Positions 11,055 to 21,300 of a stretch of 64,000 bases of DNA are shown piece by piece. The position numbers and the translations under genes were made by a program. Source of the stretch: Ceraceosorus guamensis. Lineage: Eukaryota > Basidiomycota > Exobasidiomycetes > Ceraceosorales > Ceraceosoraceae. The notes beneath the pieces are model-generated. The model did no database searches. It saw only the letters and a program-made list of their open reading frames with translations, and had not been told where the DNA came from. The stretch spans positions 1-64,000 of the forward strand of contig NW_020289997.1 of assembly GCF_003144195.1 (NCBI RefSeq), read 5' to 3'. The number at the start of each line of letters is the position of its first letter. The stretch's first letter is position 1.

Positions 11055-13471
11055 ATGTCACACCCTAGCAGCGAAGAGGGTACCACCCCTGGTGGAAGCT
11101 CCTTGGCCGTCCCTGCAAACGCACCAACATCGTCTGCTGGTCTCACGCCCACCTCTGCCATGTCCACATCCTCCCACAACTCCGCACGCTCAAATGCCTC
11201 TTCGAAATCGCGCGTGCCAACGCTGAGCGAGCTCGCCGCGCAGTAAGTAATGACAGCGCCCGTTTCTCTTCTGCTGGCATTGCTCTTCAAATTAACGTTT
11301 GAGCTCTGTATCCTGATCTCGCCCAGCATGAAGCTAGATGCGCCCACAAGCGGCACGAGCAGCGGATTCTCACCCAATGATGGTATGTCACGCGCCCCTT
11401 GGCATATATCCTGGTCGGTCGCTGATTGCTTGCGCTCTCATTCTCACATGTCAGCCGCGCCCGCACGAGGTCGTCTTGGCCTGACCGGACGACTCAACAG
11501 CTCTTCGGCTGCGCTTGCACCTGGTGACGATGCTCAGGACGTCCATTCTGCAGATGAAGGAGGCAACGAGAGAGTGCCGGCCATGTTGGCGCATGGGGAG
11601 CCTCCAAGCAGTTCAAGTAGATCGAGCTCGCCTACCAAGCGCCCGGCGACAGTCCGCCCTTCCGGCAGCGGGGGTAGCGCCAGAGGTTTGCCAAGCCTAC
11701 AAGAGATCAGAGAGAGAATGAGCAAAAAGGGTCTGCAGACAGCCGGCGGTGCAGCTAGAGGAGAGACCCCATCCGGCTCACCCACCGAGGAAGTGAGCGA
11801 AGAGACCGCGCTGGGGGTTGATGGTCCAGCTGCAGGCGCAGTGAAGCCTGCGAAGTCGGCTGCGGTTGGAAGTGACAGCGTTTCAAAGTCAGCAGAAGCG
11901 AAAGCGAGCAGTGTCGCGGAAGACACGAAAGATCTGACCAACGCAAAGGCGGAACCATCTTCGGCAAAGCCAGAGACACAAGCGGCGGAAGCGGCCTCGA
12001 GCATAGCAGCTCCAAAGGATCATCCTCTGCAGCACAAATGGTGAGTCCGTGAAATGTGTACAAGCAAGGACAGGCGAGCTCAGTCCTGCAGCACTGCGCC
12101 AGCCCTCTCTCTCGCCTGGTGGGCCATTGCTGACCACCGAGCCACACGTGTTGCAGGACCCTGTACTTCGACTCCAAGACCTTCAACCCATCTTCGCAAG
12201 CCAGCACACCTGCTACAGGTCACACTGCGGACGGTCCTGGCACGCCAGGTGCAGCGCTACCCGGAGCCTCGCAGAATCCGATCTCGCCGCTACCGCCCAC
12301 GCCAAATACGGCCAACATCCAGAGTTGGGAAGACACCCTGAAGATGCTTGGTGTTTACAAGACTGTGGAGGGCTTCATGAACGTGTTCGCAACCCTCAGG
12401 CGACCTTCGCAGCTCGAGCGCAACTGCAACTATCATCTCTTCAAGAGCGGCATCAAACCGATGTGGGAAGACCCAGCGAATGCCTCAGGTGGCAAGTGGG
12501 TGCTGACGCTTCGTGGGACTAGCGGCGCGTTGCTTGATCGTAGCTGGATGTGGCTCGTCTTGGCGCTCATAGGAGAAGAGCTAGATGACGCCAATCACAT
12601 CACGGGTGCTGTGGTTTCCACCCGGAGCAAAGGCGATCGCATTACCCTCTGGATTCGTAACAAAGATGATGTCGATCTCGTTAACAGGCTGGGCAAGAAG
12701 CTGGTGCACTTGCTTGATATCGAGCACGAGCCAGGCGTGTCTCTGGAATTCACGTTGAACTCGGGCCCTGGACCTGCCAATGCAGCTGCTCAAGCTAATC
12801 GCTACGTCCACTTCTCGAACGCACCACCTCCGCCAATGCCCGCATTCTCACCAGCGGGAAATTCTGCTGGGCCCGGAGGCTATAATAGAGGCCCTCCGCC
12901 GCCTGGTCATGGGCCTCCTGGTCCTGGCCCACAGCAAGCGCCGCCGAGCAATTATGCACCTCCGCGAAATGTGCCTTTTGGCGCTCCGCCCGGGCCTGGC
13001 GGGCCCGGCTCTGCACAGTATCTTCCCGGTGGTCCCCCTGCAGGCTCACCACCTTCAGGACCGCCAGGCTCAGCTCTAGGTGGCAATGCGGGATTTGTGT
13101 TGCCCAGAAGAGGATCAGAAACTGGCCACATCGGACACGGCCCCGGTAATGTCGCGTCGGCGGCAAACGGCGGCGGAAGCCCAAAGAAAGCGTTCTCCTC
13201 GCTGCAGCGGCACGGCCCTCCACACTCGATGCAAGGGGGAGGTCCGCCTGGTGGAGCGGCAAACATTTCTGGTGGGGGTGCTGGACTAGGACTGGGATTG
13301 GGCGGACCGATCGGCCGGACCCCGAGTCCTTCTCCAGCTGCCGGAGGTGCTCTCGGCACCAGTCCAAGCAATCGTACGGGCGTCTTGCATGGCAGACAAC
13401 CACCTGCGATGGGGCAGCTAGGCAGCGGTGCAGGCATTGGTCGCCATACTGGTCCGGCGCGCGGTGCTTGA
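11055..13471 (+). CDS. eIF4E-like cap-binding protein, class II (4EHP-like), with long tails
   Basis: Cytoplasmic mRNA-cap-binding protein of the eIF4E family, closest by motif to the 4EHP/eIF4E2 class that usually represses translation of chosen mRNAs. Exons are 11055-11242, 11327-11382, 11455-12040 and 12157-13471; phases agree and give 714 aa. Residues 1-270 are a Ser/Ala/Pro-rich tail, the cap-binding core spans about 271-455, and a Gly/Pro-rich tail follows to the end. Seen directly: HPLQHKW at the core start, the two cap-stacking tryptophans Trp334 (QSWEDT) and Trp380 (GIKPMWED), and the class II signature GIKPMWEDPAN followed by GGKW. The position of human Trp73, which docks eIF4G and 4E-BPs (TVEDFW), reads TVEGFM here, with Met351. 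The protein is about three times the usual length. It could be a general eIF4E, but the motif set argues for class II. Confidence 0.88.
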
Positions 13472-14222
13472 GGCTTCTAGCTAGTATACCTTTGGACATT
13501 CCACTCGATTTTTTCCTTCCAGCCCTATCAAGTGAGCTTAGCAGAGGCGGCCTGCCTCGCGCGTGCCCACACAAATCCTCCCAACGTGTATTCTGATAGC
13601 TCGATTGTCTCGACAAACATTCCTCAAATGACTACTGATACCTTTTGCGCGCATGCTGCATGAAGATGTGAGCTCTCAAGCGCAAAGACCTGGGCTGAGA
13701 TGAGAGCAACTTCAATGATTGCGTGATTTAAGCGTCACGATTTGATGTGTGCGACGGCTCCACGGGCTCTTTTGTTAGCTGTCTCAACGCCTGCAACCGT
13801 CATCATGTATCTGCACGACTCGCCAAATGCGAATGGTGCATTGTGAGGGTCAAGCCAGCATCACTTCTTCTGGTTCAGATTTCGGAATGTTGTCAGTCAC
13901 GAGTGCGCTTTAATTGCGCCGTCTGCGTGGGATCCAAACCCAAACGCGCCTTTTTACGCCCACGAGCATATGCCGGAGACGCCTTGCAGACGGCGCCTGT
14001 CGGGAAATGTGGGCGGTCGAAAAGACTGCCAAAGTGCCCTCATCTCGAGATGTGGTGATATCGGCGCCATAAGAGGCACGCGAGTGCAAATCACTCATCA
14101 GTCGTGAGTGCATGATATATCATGAGTCGTGACTGAGTGCCTTGGACGCACGGGCGGACACTTCGTGACTTCGTGACTGGAGGATTTCGCGATGCTTACC
14201 TTGGCTTTGAACTCGGACGGGG
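13472..14222. other. intergenic region upstream of the FAD oxidase
   Basis: No gene is supported. Around 14100-14180 there are at least four GTCGTGA(G/C)T motifs, two of which flank a perfect 14-base palindrome at 14111-14124. The cluster ends about 40 bases before a TATA decamer and may be part of the upstream control region of the oxidase gene. Confidence 0.5.
14111..14124. promoter_or_regulatory. 14-base palindrome flanked by GTCGTGA motifs
   Basis: CATGATATATCATG is a perfect inverted repeat. It is bordered on the left by GTCGTGAGTG and on the right by AGTCGTGACTG. It lies about 100 bases upstream of the TATA decamer of the FAD oxidase gene, where a dimeric regulator could bind. Function is inferred only. 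Confidence 0.3.
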
Positions 14223-14232
14223 CATATATATG
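14223..14232 (+). promoter_or_regulatory. TATA element of the FAD oxidase gene
   Basis: CATATATATG is followed by a long C/T-rich leader that reaches to the first ATG at 14557. The identical decamer precedes the sedolisin, Mrs2 and recyclin genes. Confidence 0.5.
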
Positions 14233-14556
14233 TGATGATGCCAATCTTCGATTTACACCTCACCCATCCTTGCACATCTCACACCATCTCTGACTCAACA
14301 TTACTCATCGCTGCTATTCTGCTTGTGGGCATCGCTAGACCTCTCCCTGTACCCAAACGCTCGTGACCAGCGCTTCCTCTTCCCTTCTGGATCTGGTATC
14401 CACAACACGCTGGTATTGCGATCAACAGCTAGTGCCACGGCTCCAACACGCTAGCAGCACTGCTCGAAGATTACCCGCTTCAAAGTGGCTCATTTTCCAA
14501 CCTTTCGCAAGCCCACGCCCGTCCGATCAATCAGAGTAAAGGGAGCAGCAGTCAGC

Positions 14557-16476
14557 ATGGCGAGGGTGAGTACTGCCAATGCGTCCTCTCGCCCTACGCG
14601 ACCAAACTCACCTCTCCTTGCGTTCTCGAGTCAGACTACGAAGTCGCCCGAGGCCTGCAAATGCGGGTCAAGGAGTATGAGAAGTGACCAGGGCATATCT
14701 TTTTGCAGCATCCGGAACCTGGCCGCCATCCTCCTCATCCAGGCACTGCTCTCGCTCTCGACGTCCGCCACGCCTGCTGCATCTCACCGTGCCAGAGCGC
14801 TCGGAGCTTGGCCACCAGGGAGTGGCGTCACATACCCGTACGAGCGCAGCGTCCTCTCCCCAGATCGAGTGGCACGAGCAGTGAATTGGAATCTGGCCTC
14901 CTGCTTGGAAGGTGCCAGCGTTCCCTACGCCTCTTCGAGGACGAACAGCACAGATGCGTATTGGGACGCCGCCCAGTCCGACAACCTCAGGTACCACTTT
15001 CATCCCTCTGCCATTGCATATCCTCGCGATCATGCCGGAGTCGAAGAGGCTGTCAGGTGCGCGACCCGAGCAGGCAACACGGCTGTGAGCGCGCGGAGCG
15101 GAGGTCACAGCTTTGCTGGATTCGGGAGCGGAGGTCAGGATGGCAGTCTGGTCATTGACCTGGGCGCTTTCGACAAAGTCGTCTATGATGCCGGCAAGCA
15201 GACAGCACAGATTGGACCTGGCACGCGCCTTGGCGATGTGGTCAAGGAGCTGTGGAAGCAGGGCAAGGCTGGTATGCCCCACGGAACCTGTCCACCTGTT
15301 GGCACCGGTGGGCACGCGCTCTGCGGCGGCTTTGGACCTACTTCACGTAAATGGGGCATGGCGACCGACAACATCTTGAGCGCAGAGGTGGTCTTGGCAA
15401 ATGGCACCAGCACGCACGTCTCTGCCACTTCAAATCCGGAGCTGTGGTGGGGTCTGCGGGGGGCTGGCTCCTTCTTTGGCATTGTCACTTCTTTCGAGTT
15501 CAAGACGTACAACGTAGACAGCCCAATGGTCTTTCTCGAGTACCGCTGGTCTCCATCTATCAAGTCAGCAGATGACACTGTCAGCCTGGTGGAAGCCGTG
15601 CAGGCATTCTCGCTCGACCAGCGATTACCGGCCGAACTCGGCTTCCATTTGCAGTTCCAGCGTCCCAATGGCGGTGATCCGTCTGGCGGCACAATATCCA
15701 TTCATATGCGGGGCATGTTTTCGGGCGACCTGCAGACGTACAAACCGCACGTCGAGCGACTCTTCGCAGAGCTAGCATCGCACAACGCGCCGCGACCTGA
15801 TATGTCCACGGAAAAGCAAATGGACTACCTGACCATCATGGAAGAGTGGGACGACTTCGGATCTCCTGGCGATAAGCTAGACACTCTTGCCGAGCGTCTG
15901 GTGCACAACAGCTTTATTGCGAGGACATCGCTCAGTATGGGTCAAAAGGGCTTCACGCACCAAAGCTTGCTACCCCTTATGCAGCTAATGTGGGACGACA
16001 TGAAGTCCAGGCAAGATCCTGCGAGACCATTCAGGAATTGGGGTTGGAACCTGTACATGGAAATGTTTGGCGGTGCGAATGCGAGGCACAGAGATGCTGA
16101 TCTCATCAGAGATAGCTCCTTCCCGCACCGAGACGGACTGTGGCTCATGCAATCCTCCATCGGCACAGCAGGCTTCGGGCAGTTTGGGGACGACGCACGG
16201 CAAATGCTGGACAAGTTGGATGACGTTGCTGCCGAAAGCATGCGAGCTTCTGGACTGGATCGACGCTCCTACTCTTGCTACGTAGACCCCAATCTTTCGG
16301 AAGAGCAGTGGAGAAGTCTTTACTATGGCGATGCGATCCCAAGGTTGGAAAAGCTCAAGTCTGAAGTGGACCCTACCAATCTCTTCCGCAATCCGCAAAG
16401 CCTCGTCCGGAAGGTGCCCAATGACCCTCACAATGGTCAGATCAAGATCTCGCACCCGCTGCCGCGGTCGTCTTAA
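14557..16476 (+). CDS. secreted FAD-linked (berberine-bridge-like) oxidase
   Basis: Secreted flavoprotein of the PCMH/berberine-bridge family, which oxidises carbohydrates, alkaloids or phenolics with transfer of electrons to oxygen. Seen directly: a hydrophobic signal segment (NLAAILLIQALLSLS), the FAD-binding PCMH domain with the SARSGGHSFAGFGSGG flavin-anchor motif, TCPPVGTGGHALCGGFGP including the cysteine that often forms the second flavin bond, WGLRGAGSFFGIVTSFEFK, and the C-terminal YYGDAIPRLEKLKSEVDPTNLFRNPQS motif. The start is uncertain. The first ATG (14557) gives ATGGCGAGG directly before a GTGAGT donor, and splicing to 14692 keeps frame and puts the signal segment near the N-terminus. 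Alternatively translation starts at ATG 14677, giving 600 aa with the same mature protein. Both His and Cys flavin anchors are present, so bicovalent FAD is likely. The substrate is unknown. Confidence 0.92.
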   Translation: MARVSTANASSRPTRPNSPLLAFSSQTTKSPEACKCGSRSMRSDQGISFCSIRNLAAILLIQALLSLSTSATPAASHRARALGAWPPGSGVTYPYERSVLSPDRVARAVNWNLASCLEGASVPYASSRTNSTDAYWDAAQSDNLRYHFHPSAIAYPRDHAGVEEAVRCATRAGNTAVSARSGGHSFAGFGSGGQDGSLVIDLGAFDKVVYDAGKQTAQIGPGTRLGDVVKELWKQGKAGMPHGTCPPVGTGGHALCGGFGPTSRKWGMATDNILSAEVVLANGTSTHVSATSNPELWWGLRGAGSFFGIVTSFEFKTYNVDSPMVFLEYRWSPSIKSADDTVSLVEAVQAFSLDQRLPAELGFHLQFQRPNGGDPSGGTISIHMRGMFSGDLQTYKPHVERLFAELASHNAPRPDMSTEKQMDYLTIMEEWDDFGSPGDKLDTLAERLVHNSFIARTSLSMGQKGFTHQSLLPLMQLMWDDMKSRQDPARPFRNWGWNLYMEMFGGANARHRDADLIRDSSFPHRDGLWLMQSSIGTAGFGQFGDDARQMLDKLDDVAAESMRASGLDRRSYSCYVDPNLSEEQWRSLYYGDAIPRLEKLKSEVDPTNLFRNPQSLVRKVPNDPHNGQIKISHPLPRSS

Positions 16477-17040
16477 GATCACCGCTTTGCTTTCTCACTC
16501 TGTGGCAGTGGAGCAGCGTCATCCTTGTTTGCACGTCAGAATTGCTACGCCTGCGCCACAAACATGCAGCTTTCGTCTCCTCTTTGCACCTGTCAATGTC
16601 ATCGCTGTACACTTCTTCAAGGCTGTGAACAACGGCGAGCGCGATCTTGGCCTCTTCCTGCTAAGCTTGCGCCGCCTAGACGCCCGCTCGCTCAGCGGGC
16701 AGAGAACGCTGATGGCCCGCATATTACGGCCTCTGGGCACCCACGTTGAGCGCCATGTCAGTCAGCGAGGACAATCAGCACGCTCACCTTGCTATACGCT
16801 TCGCTAGCTTCGAATACTTCACGCGATGTCGCATGTGCATTGTAGTGAGAAATGGTGATGCATTTGCTCGTAGCTCCATCACTTTGAGGCAGCTTGTCGG
16901 CAGATGCGAGCGACATCCGCTGATCGGCTCCACCCTAGCATGCGACCGACGCTTTCCCTCTGTGTAATCAGCCAGACTGCTACTGATCCTCATACCCATC
17001 CGCGGCCCCTTCGTTCCCCTTGCCGAGACTGCGCTGCCCC
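16477..17040. other. intergenic region between convergent genes
   Basis: This is the 3' flank of the oxidase gene (plus strand) and of Tim9 (minus strand). I see no gene or structured element. It presumably holds both polyadenylation regions. Confidence 0.6.
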
Positions 17041-17515
17041 TTACTTTCCCTGAGCAGCAGATGACATCATCTTTGCATTCTCCTCCTGGAAGCGAGCGCC
17101 CACCCTTTCAGAGTGTTTGAGCCACTTTTGTGTGCAATTTGCCACGCAGGCTTCCTGCACAGGGTGATCAGAGGGAATCGTATGCCAAAGCAGGTGCAGG
17201 TGCACAACCGTTGTTAGTGACAGTCAAGCTTGATGAGCGACAATGAAGGAACAGCGACTGACTTCTTTGGTGCTCAGAGCCTTGCTGGTGAAGTCGTTGC
17301 AGCAGCTGTCGAAGCATCGCTCTACCAGACCAGTGTAGAGCTTCATGAAGTCCTTCATCTGCTTCTTCTCGATGATCTGCTGCATAGCAGCTTGCTCGGA
17401 GCCGCTAAAGCTGGAGACTGTGCGCCCCAACAGAAGGAGAGCACGGTCAGCATACGATGCGATGCAGCGTCTTCTCGATGATCAACCTCGAGCTTTGGAG
17501 GGACTCACAATCCAT
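17041..17515 (-). CDS. TIM9: mitochondrial intermembrane-space chaperone Tim9
   Basis: Small Tim protein which, with Tim10, forms the hexameric chaperone that carries hydrophobic carrier and TIM22-pathway precursors across the intermembrane space. Exons 17515-17509 (only 7 bases), 17417-17263 and 17154-17041 give a 91-aa product beginning [11 protein letters not shown]. Seen directly: the twin CX3C motifs, CFDSC and CVANC, separated by the usual spacing, and the conserved [19 protein letters not shown] and [10 protein letters not shown] segments. Length matches known Tim9 proteins (about 87-91 aa). Donors are GTGAGT and GTCAGT. The reading frame is also open and coding-like upstream of this ATG; that is listed separately. 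Identification as Tim9 rather than Tim10 or Tim13 rests on the [12 protein letters not shown] and FMKLY segments. Confidence 0.93.
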
Positions 17516-17808
17516 GATGGCTTGGCGCAAGGGGAGATCTCCACTTCTGTGGTAGGCTTTGTAGATGTCCTTTGAGTTGCGACCGGGCGATTTGAGCGCG
17601 TCGGTCTCTTTAGCGTGTGTCACAGCTGCCTGCCGGACCGAAAGGTATGGATGCCCTTTGATGTTGCGATTCAGAATGCCTAGAAGTGGTGAGGGTGAAG
17701 TGAACGGTGGCTTGGATGGCGCGCACAGCTTCAGCGACCACTAAAAATTTCAGGGATCAAGTCGTGGAGGCGTAGCACACCCGAATCGTGAGCGAGGGCA
17801 GGCTGCAT
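17516..17808 (-). CDS. possible N-terminal extension of Tim9 or overlapping small gene
   Basis: A frame open from 17679 to 17516 runs in phase into the Tim9 start codon. It has strongly coding-like codons (mostly C or G in third position) and a natural-looking sequence that includes KGHPYLSVRQAAV and DIYKAYHRSGDLPLRQAI. A good TTCTAG acceptor precedes it. A 59-base intron with a weaker GTCGCT donor would join it to an upstream ATG exon at 17808-17739 (MQPALAHDSG and so on), again in phase. If used, Tim9 would gain about 78 residues. If the first Tim9 intron is retained, the frame instead ends in its own stop soon after. I do not recognise the family. It could be a separate short protein sharing the locus. 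Confidence 0.4.
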
Positions 17809-18399
17809 GCCGCTGCGTACGTGCAGAAGCGCGGTTGCATGGCTTGCGAGAATCAGAGTGGGGCGCGCAATTATGGTGGCGGTATAAGCCCCCTGCGCGC
17901 GCAGTTGCCTGACTGTGACTATAATCTGAATCTACGCTGCATGCGCGCGCGCGGGGAAGATGTGTGTCATTCTCGGCTCGCGCGCACGCCGGCGCGTCTT
18001 TGGCCCGCCTCCTTCTGGCGTCCCGTCAAACCTCGGACTTCGCGCACTCTGGACTGTCACGCCTTCCTTGCATGCTTCCTGATCATCCATGATCTCTCTC
18101 AACGATCGATGCTCGATACCTGTCTGATCACGCTGCCCACAATTCAAGCCTCGCTGCTACCGCTAGTCTGCTTCTCTTCCAGCCCAGCCCAGCCCTACTT
18201 CTTTTTCGCTGCCCAGGCTCTGCTGAGCGACCTTCGTGCACCTCTTTCCAATCAACACTTCGAGCTTTCTGGGAGAGGTGAGATTCCTCCTCTCATGAAG
18301 TGCATCAAGTGCAAATCCTTCATGAAATCTGAGCAAGGATTGGGCTATATCCGACGGGTGCCTTAGTCGCGTCTTTGCGAGCAGTACGTCAGTTCCAAG
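17809..18399. other. divergent promoter region of Tim9 and the BTB/CAP-Gly gene
   Basis: This is non-coding as far as I can tell. The part from 18060 to 18400 is C/T-rich and is a plausible leader for the plus-strand gene. No TATA decamer is present. Confidence 0.5.
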
Positions 18400-21300
18400 A
18401 TGGGCGACGCTGCACGCCGCGATGGCAGTATCGACACGGCAGCTCCCGCAAAAAGCCGTATGACTGCAACGGAATTGGCAGGCTTATCCCCGTATTCAAC
18501 ACTCTTTTGTCAGGTCAACGCCACGACACAATGGCGGCAAGACCTTCGTGGGTTGTACTCACGAGCAAGCGAGAGGTTTCCGGATGTATGCTGGGAGGCT
18601 GGCGCTGATACGTCGGGCGAAGGTAGCACTGCTCAGGGTGACGGCGGGTCAAGCGATGCGGAGGGAAGCAGCAGTAGCAGTGGCCATTCTTCCTTTGCCC
18701 ATCCGACCTTTTCCATAAGCGCAAGTGGGAATGGTGAGAGCCGTGGTGAAAGGATTTGGGCCCATAAAGGTGAGTTGTCGACCGCACGAGAACCATTGAC
18801 CGAGCCACGAGGCGAGATGCAGACCGAGCGTGACGCGAGGAGTGCACTGACACTGGCTGACCACCTCTCAAATAGCCATCTTGTATGCGCGAGCGCCCAA
18901 CACATTTCAAGCGCGATACCTCAAGCTACAATCGCCGGCTACGAATGTCGGCGAGAGCATAGCGTCCGGCAGTGTCATTTCTCTGCCATCTCTGAGGACG
19001 CCTTCTCCTGCGTTGTCTGCTTCTGCTCAGTCAAAGGGAAGCAGTAAAGTCAGTGTTGGCTTAAGTAAGCGAGTGCGGGTCAAAGGCCCCGCACCGCCCA
19101 GCAGCTTCAGCATGGCCCGCTCAGAAAGCGCTGCGAGAAAGAACAAGGTCAAACGAAATCACGCGGGTAGTGGAACGGAGAGCGATGGGAACGACGCCTC
19201 TGCATCCGAAACAGAAGATCTGCGACACAGTCATAGCAATTCCTCGTTGGGGATGAGCATCGGAAGACCAATGTCTCGTGGCAGCATCTCGTCCGCGCGC
19301 ACTTCATTCTCCCTTGGTCGCGACGCGGACACCGCTTCAATCTCGGGTGCCAGCGTGCTCAGCTCGGCAAGCACGATCAGGGCCCCGTTGGCGCTCGGAG
19401 ACGTGTCGCCCGCGTTCTTTGAAGCTACGCTAGAATACCTCTACACGGCAGAGGAGAGCATGGTTGAAGCTTTTGAATTCCTCTTCGAAGACCGGCCAGC
19501 TCTGGCAGGAAAAGCGGAAGAACGTCTGGAAAAGCTGCGCCAAGATCTCGTATTCATGTGGCGAAGCAGGCTCTACTCTGATGTTCGCATCATGCTAGAC
19601 GATGCGTCTGGTGGTGGAGCTGTCGATGCACCATTGCAGGTGCGCACAATACCAGACAATGCTTCTGCTTATTCCATCGCAGCAACGGTCACAGATGCAG
19701 GGCATGGTGACGAGGAAGGTCAAGGCGGAGAAGGTGGACCGACATTTTTCAGCACACATCGCATGATGCTTGTGTCTCGCAGTCCCTACTTCGCCGCCCA
19801 ACTGCTTGGTCCGTACGCGGACTCTCACACCCCGGTCCTCCGCTTGCCTAGCCCGCCTTTCACACCAGCGAGTTTGCACTTCACCCTCGGCTTCCTCTAC
19901 ACTGGGACTTTGTTCTTCTCGAATCGGACCTTCGACCTAGCGACTGCGTTCCAGCTCTGGAGATCCGGCGCGTACCTGCAAATGGACACGCTTCAATCTT
20001 TGATTTCATCGTTGATCGCTGCCGATTTCTGCCACAATTTCGATTGCTCGCCACCCTGCAAAACGTGCACGAAGCGAGTTCCTCGTGTGCTGGCATTCGC
20101 TTCTGCACCTGATGTTGGAGATCTACACTTGCGGGACAGTGCACGTAGAGCTGTTAGCGGTCCGCATTTTGGCTCTTACTGGTTCAAGGATGTTGGGTCT
20201 TTGGACTACGCTTCACGCGGCGCTTTAGTGGCGGACGTTTGCCAGCGCATCGAGGCGCATCCCCCTGCCGCTCTAGCTGCTCTCGGGCAGCTCGTCACCA
20301 TAAGCACGCGCATAGATCGTGAGCGATCTAGCGCATGGGTAGACGCGCTGCGGTGGATGTGTGAGAGCGTCGAATCGCACATCTGTGCGATGTTCGAGCC
20401 TCATCTTGCTACCATTGTCGCAAGCGAGGAATGGTGGGCACTTTTGGACGGAGTGGGATTTGCGTCGGATGTGCTCGAAAAGGCTATGCTACTCCTCATG
20501 GATGGTCTCAATGAGAAGCGCGCACCCATGACGTACCAACTCATTGTAGGTAGCGTCCTTTTGAGAGAAGAAGGACCGCCGCCCGAAGGCACGTCGAAGC
20601 AGCTTGTTGAAGACGCGCGGGATGGCATTGTTCGCTATCTACGCAAACGATGGATCAACGTAAGAGCTCTATCGGGATTCGATGTAATTGACAATTGGGC
20701 ATTGAAGGAGCTCAGTCATGAGCTGGATGTTCCAGTCGATGATCTACTTGCACCAAAAAGTACCAAAGCCGCAGAGCCAGCTCGTACCCGCACGGGACTG
20801 CGCGCAGCTTCTACAAGCAAGAAGCAAGCCCCGGAGGAGAGCGAGCGTGTTGGACCCATACACATGCGTGCCGAGGCCATGAACAGAGCCGCGGCTCGAA
20901 AGTCTGCAGGGTCGGCTCAGCGAACGAACACCAGTGGCGCAGCCACAGGAGTAGTCAGGCCACCTAGCACAGCCGCAGCCTCATCCGTCATGTCCCGTCC
21001 AAGAGGATCCTTCGCACCTTCAACGGTCTCGTCCACAGCATCGCCCCTTTCACGAGCTTCATCGCCGAGCAGCGTCTCTCGCGCCGCGTCGCCATCGAAT
21101 GCTAGCACGCAAGCTAGGAGCTCCGTGCGGTCAAGCGGAAGCAGCGTTGCTAGCGCTTCAAGGCCGACACCTGCCCGCGCGACCTCAGCTGCTGGATCTC
21201 GGTCCGCAGATGTGACTACACCATCAACCGCACGACTTGCAGCTTCCTCGCAAGTCAGAAGAGCTCCGTCTGTCGCTTCGCTTGCCTCAGCGTCTTCATC

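Noticed and set aside
14566-14708. Splicing of the FAD oxidase start from GTGAGT to the strong TTTTTGCAG acceptor at 14708
   Set aside because: The acceptor looks better than the one at 14691, but joining there breaks the reading frame for any ATG available upstream.
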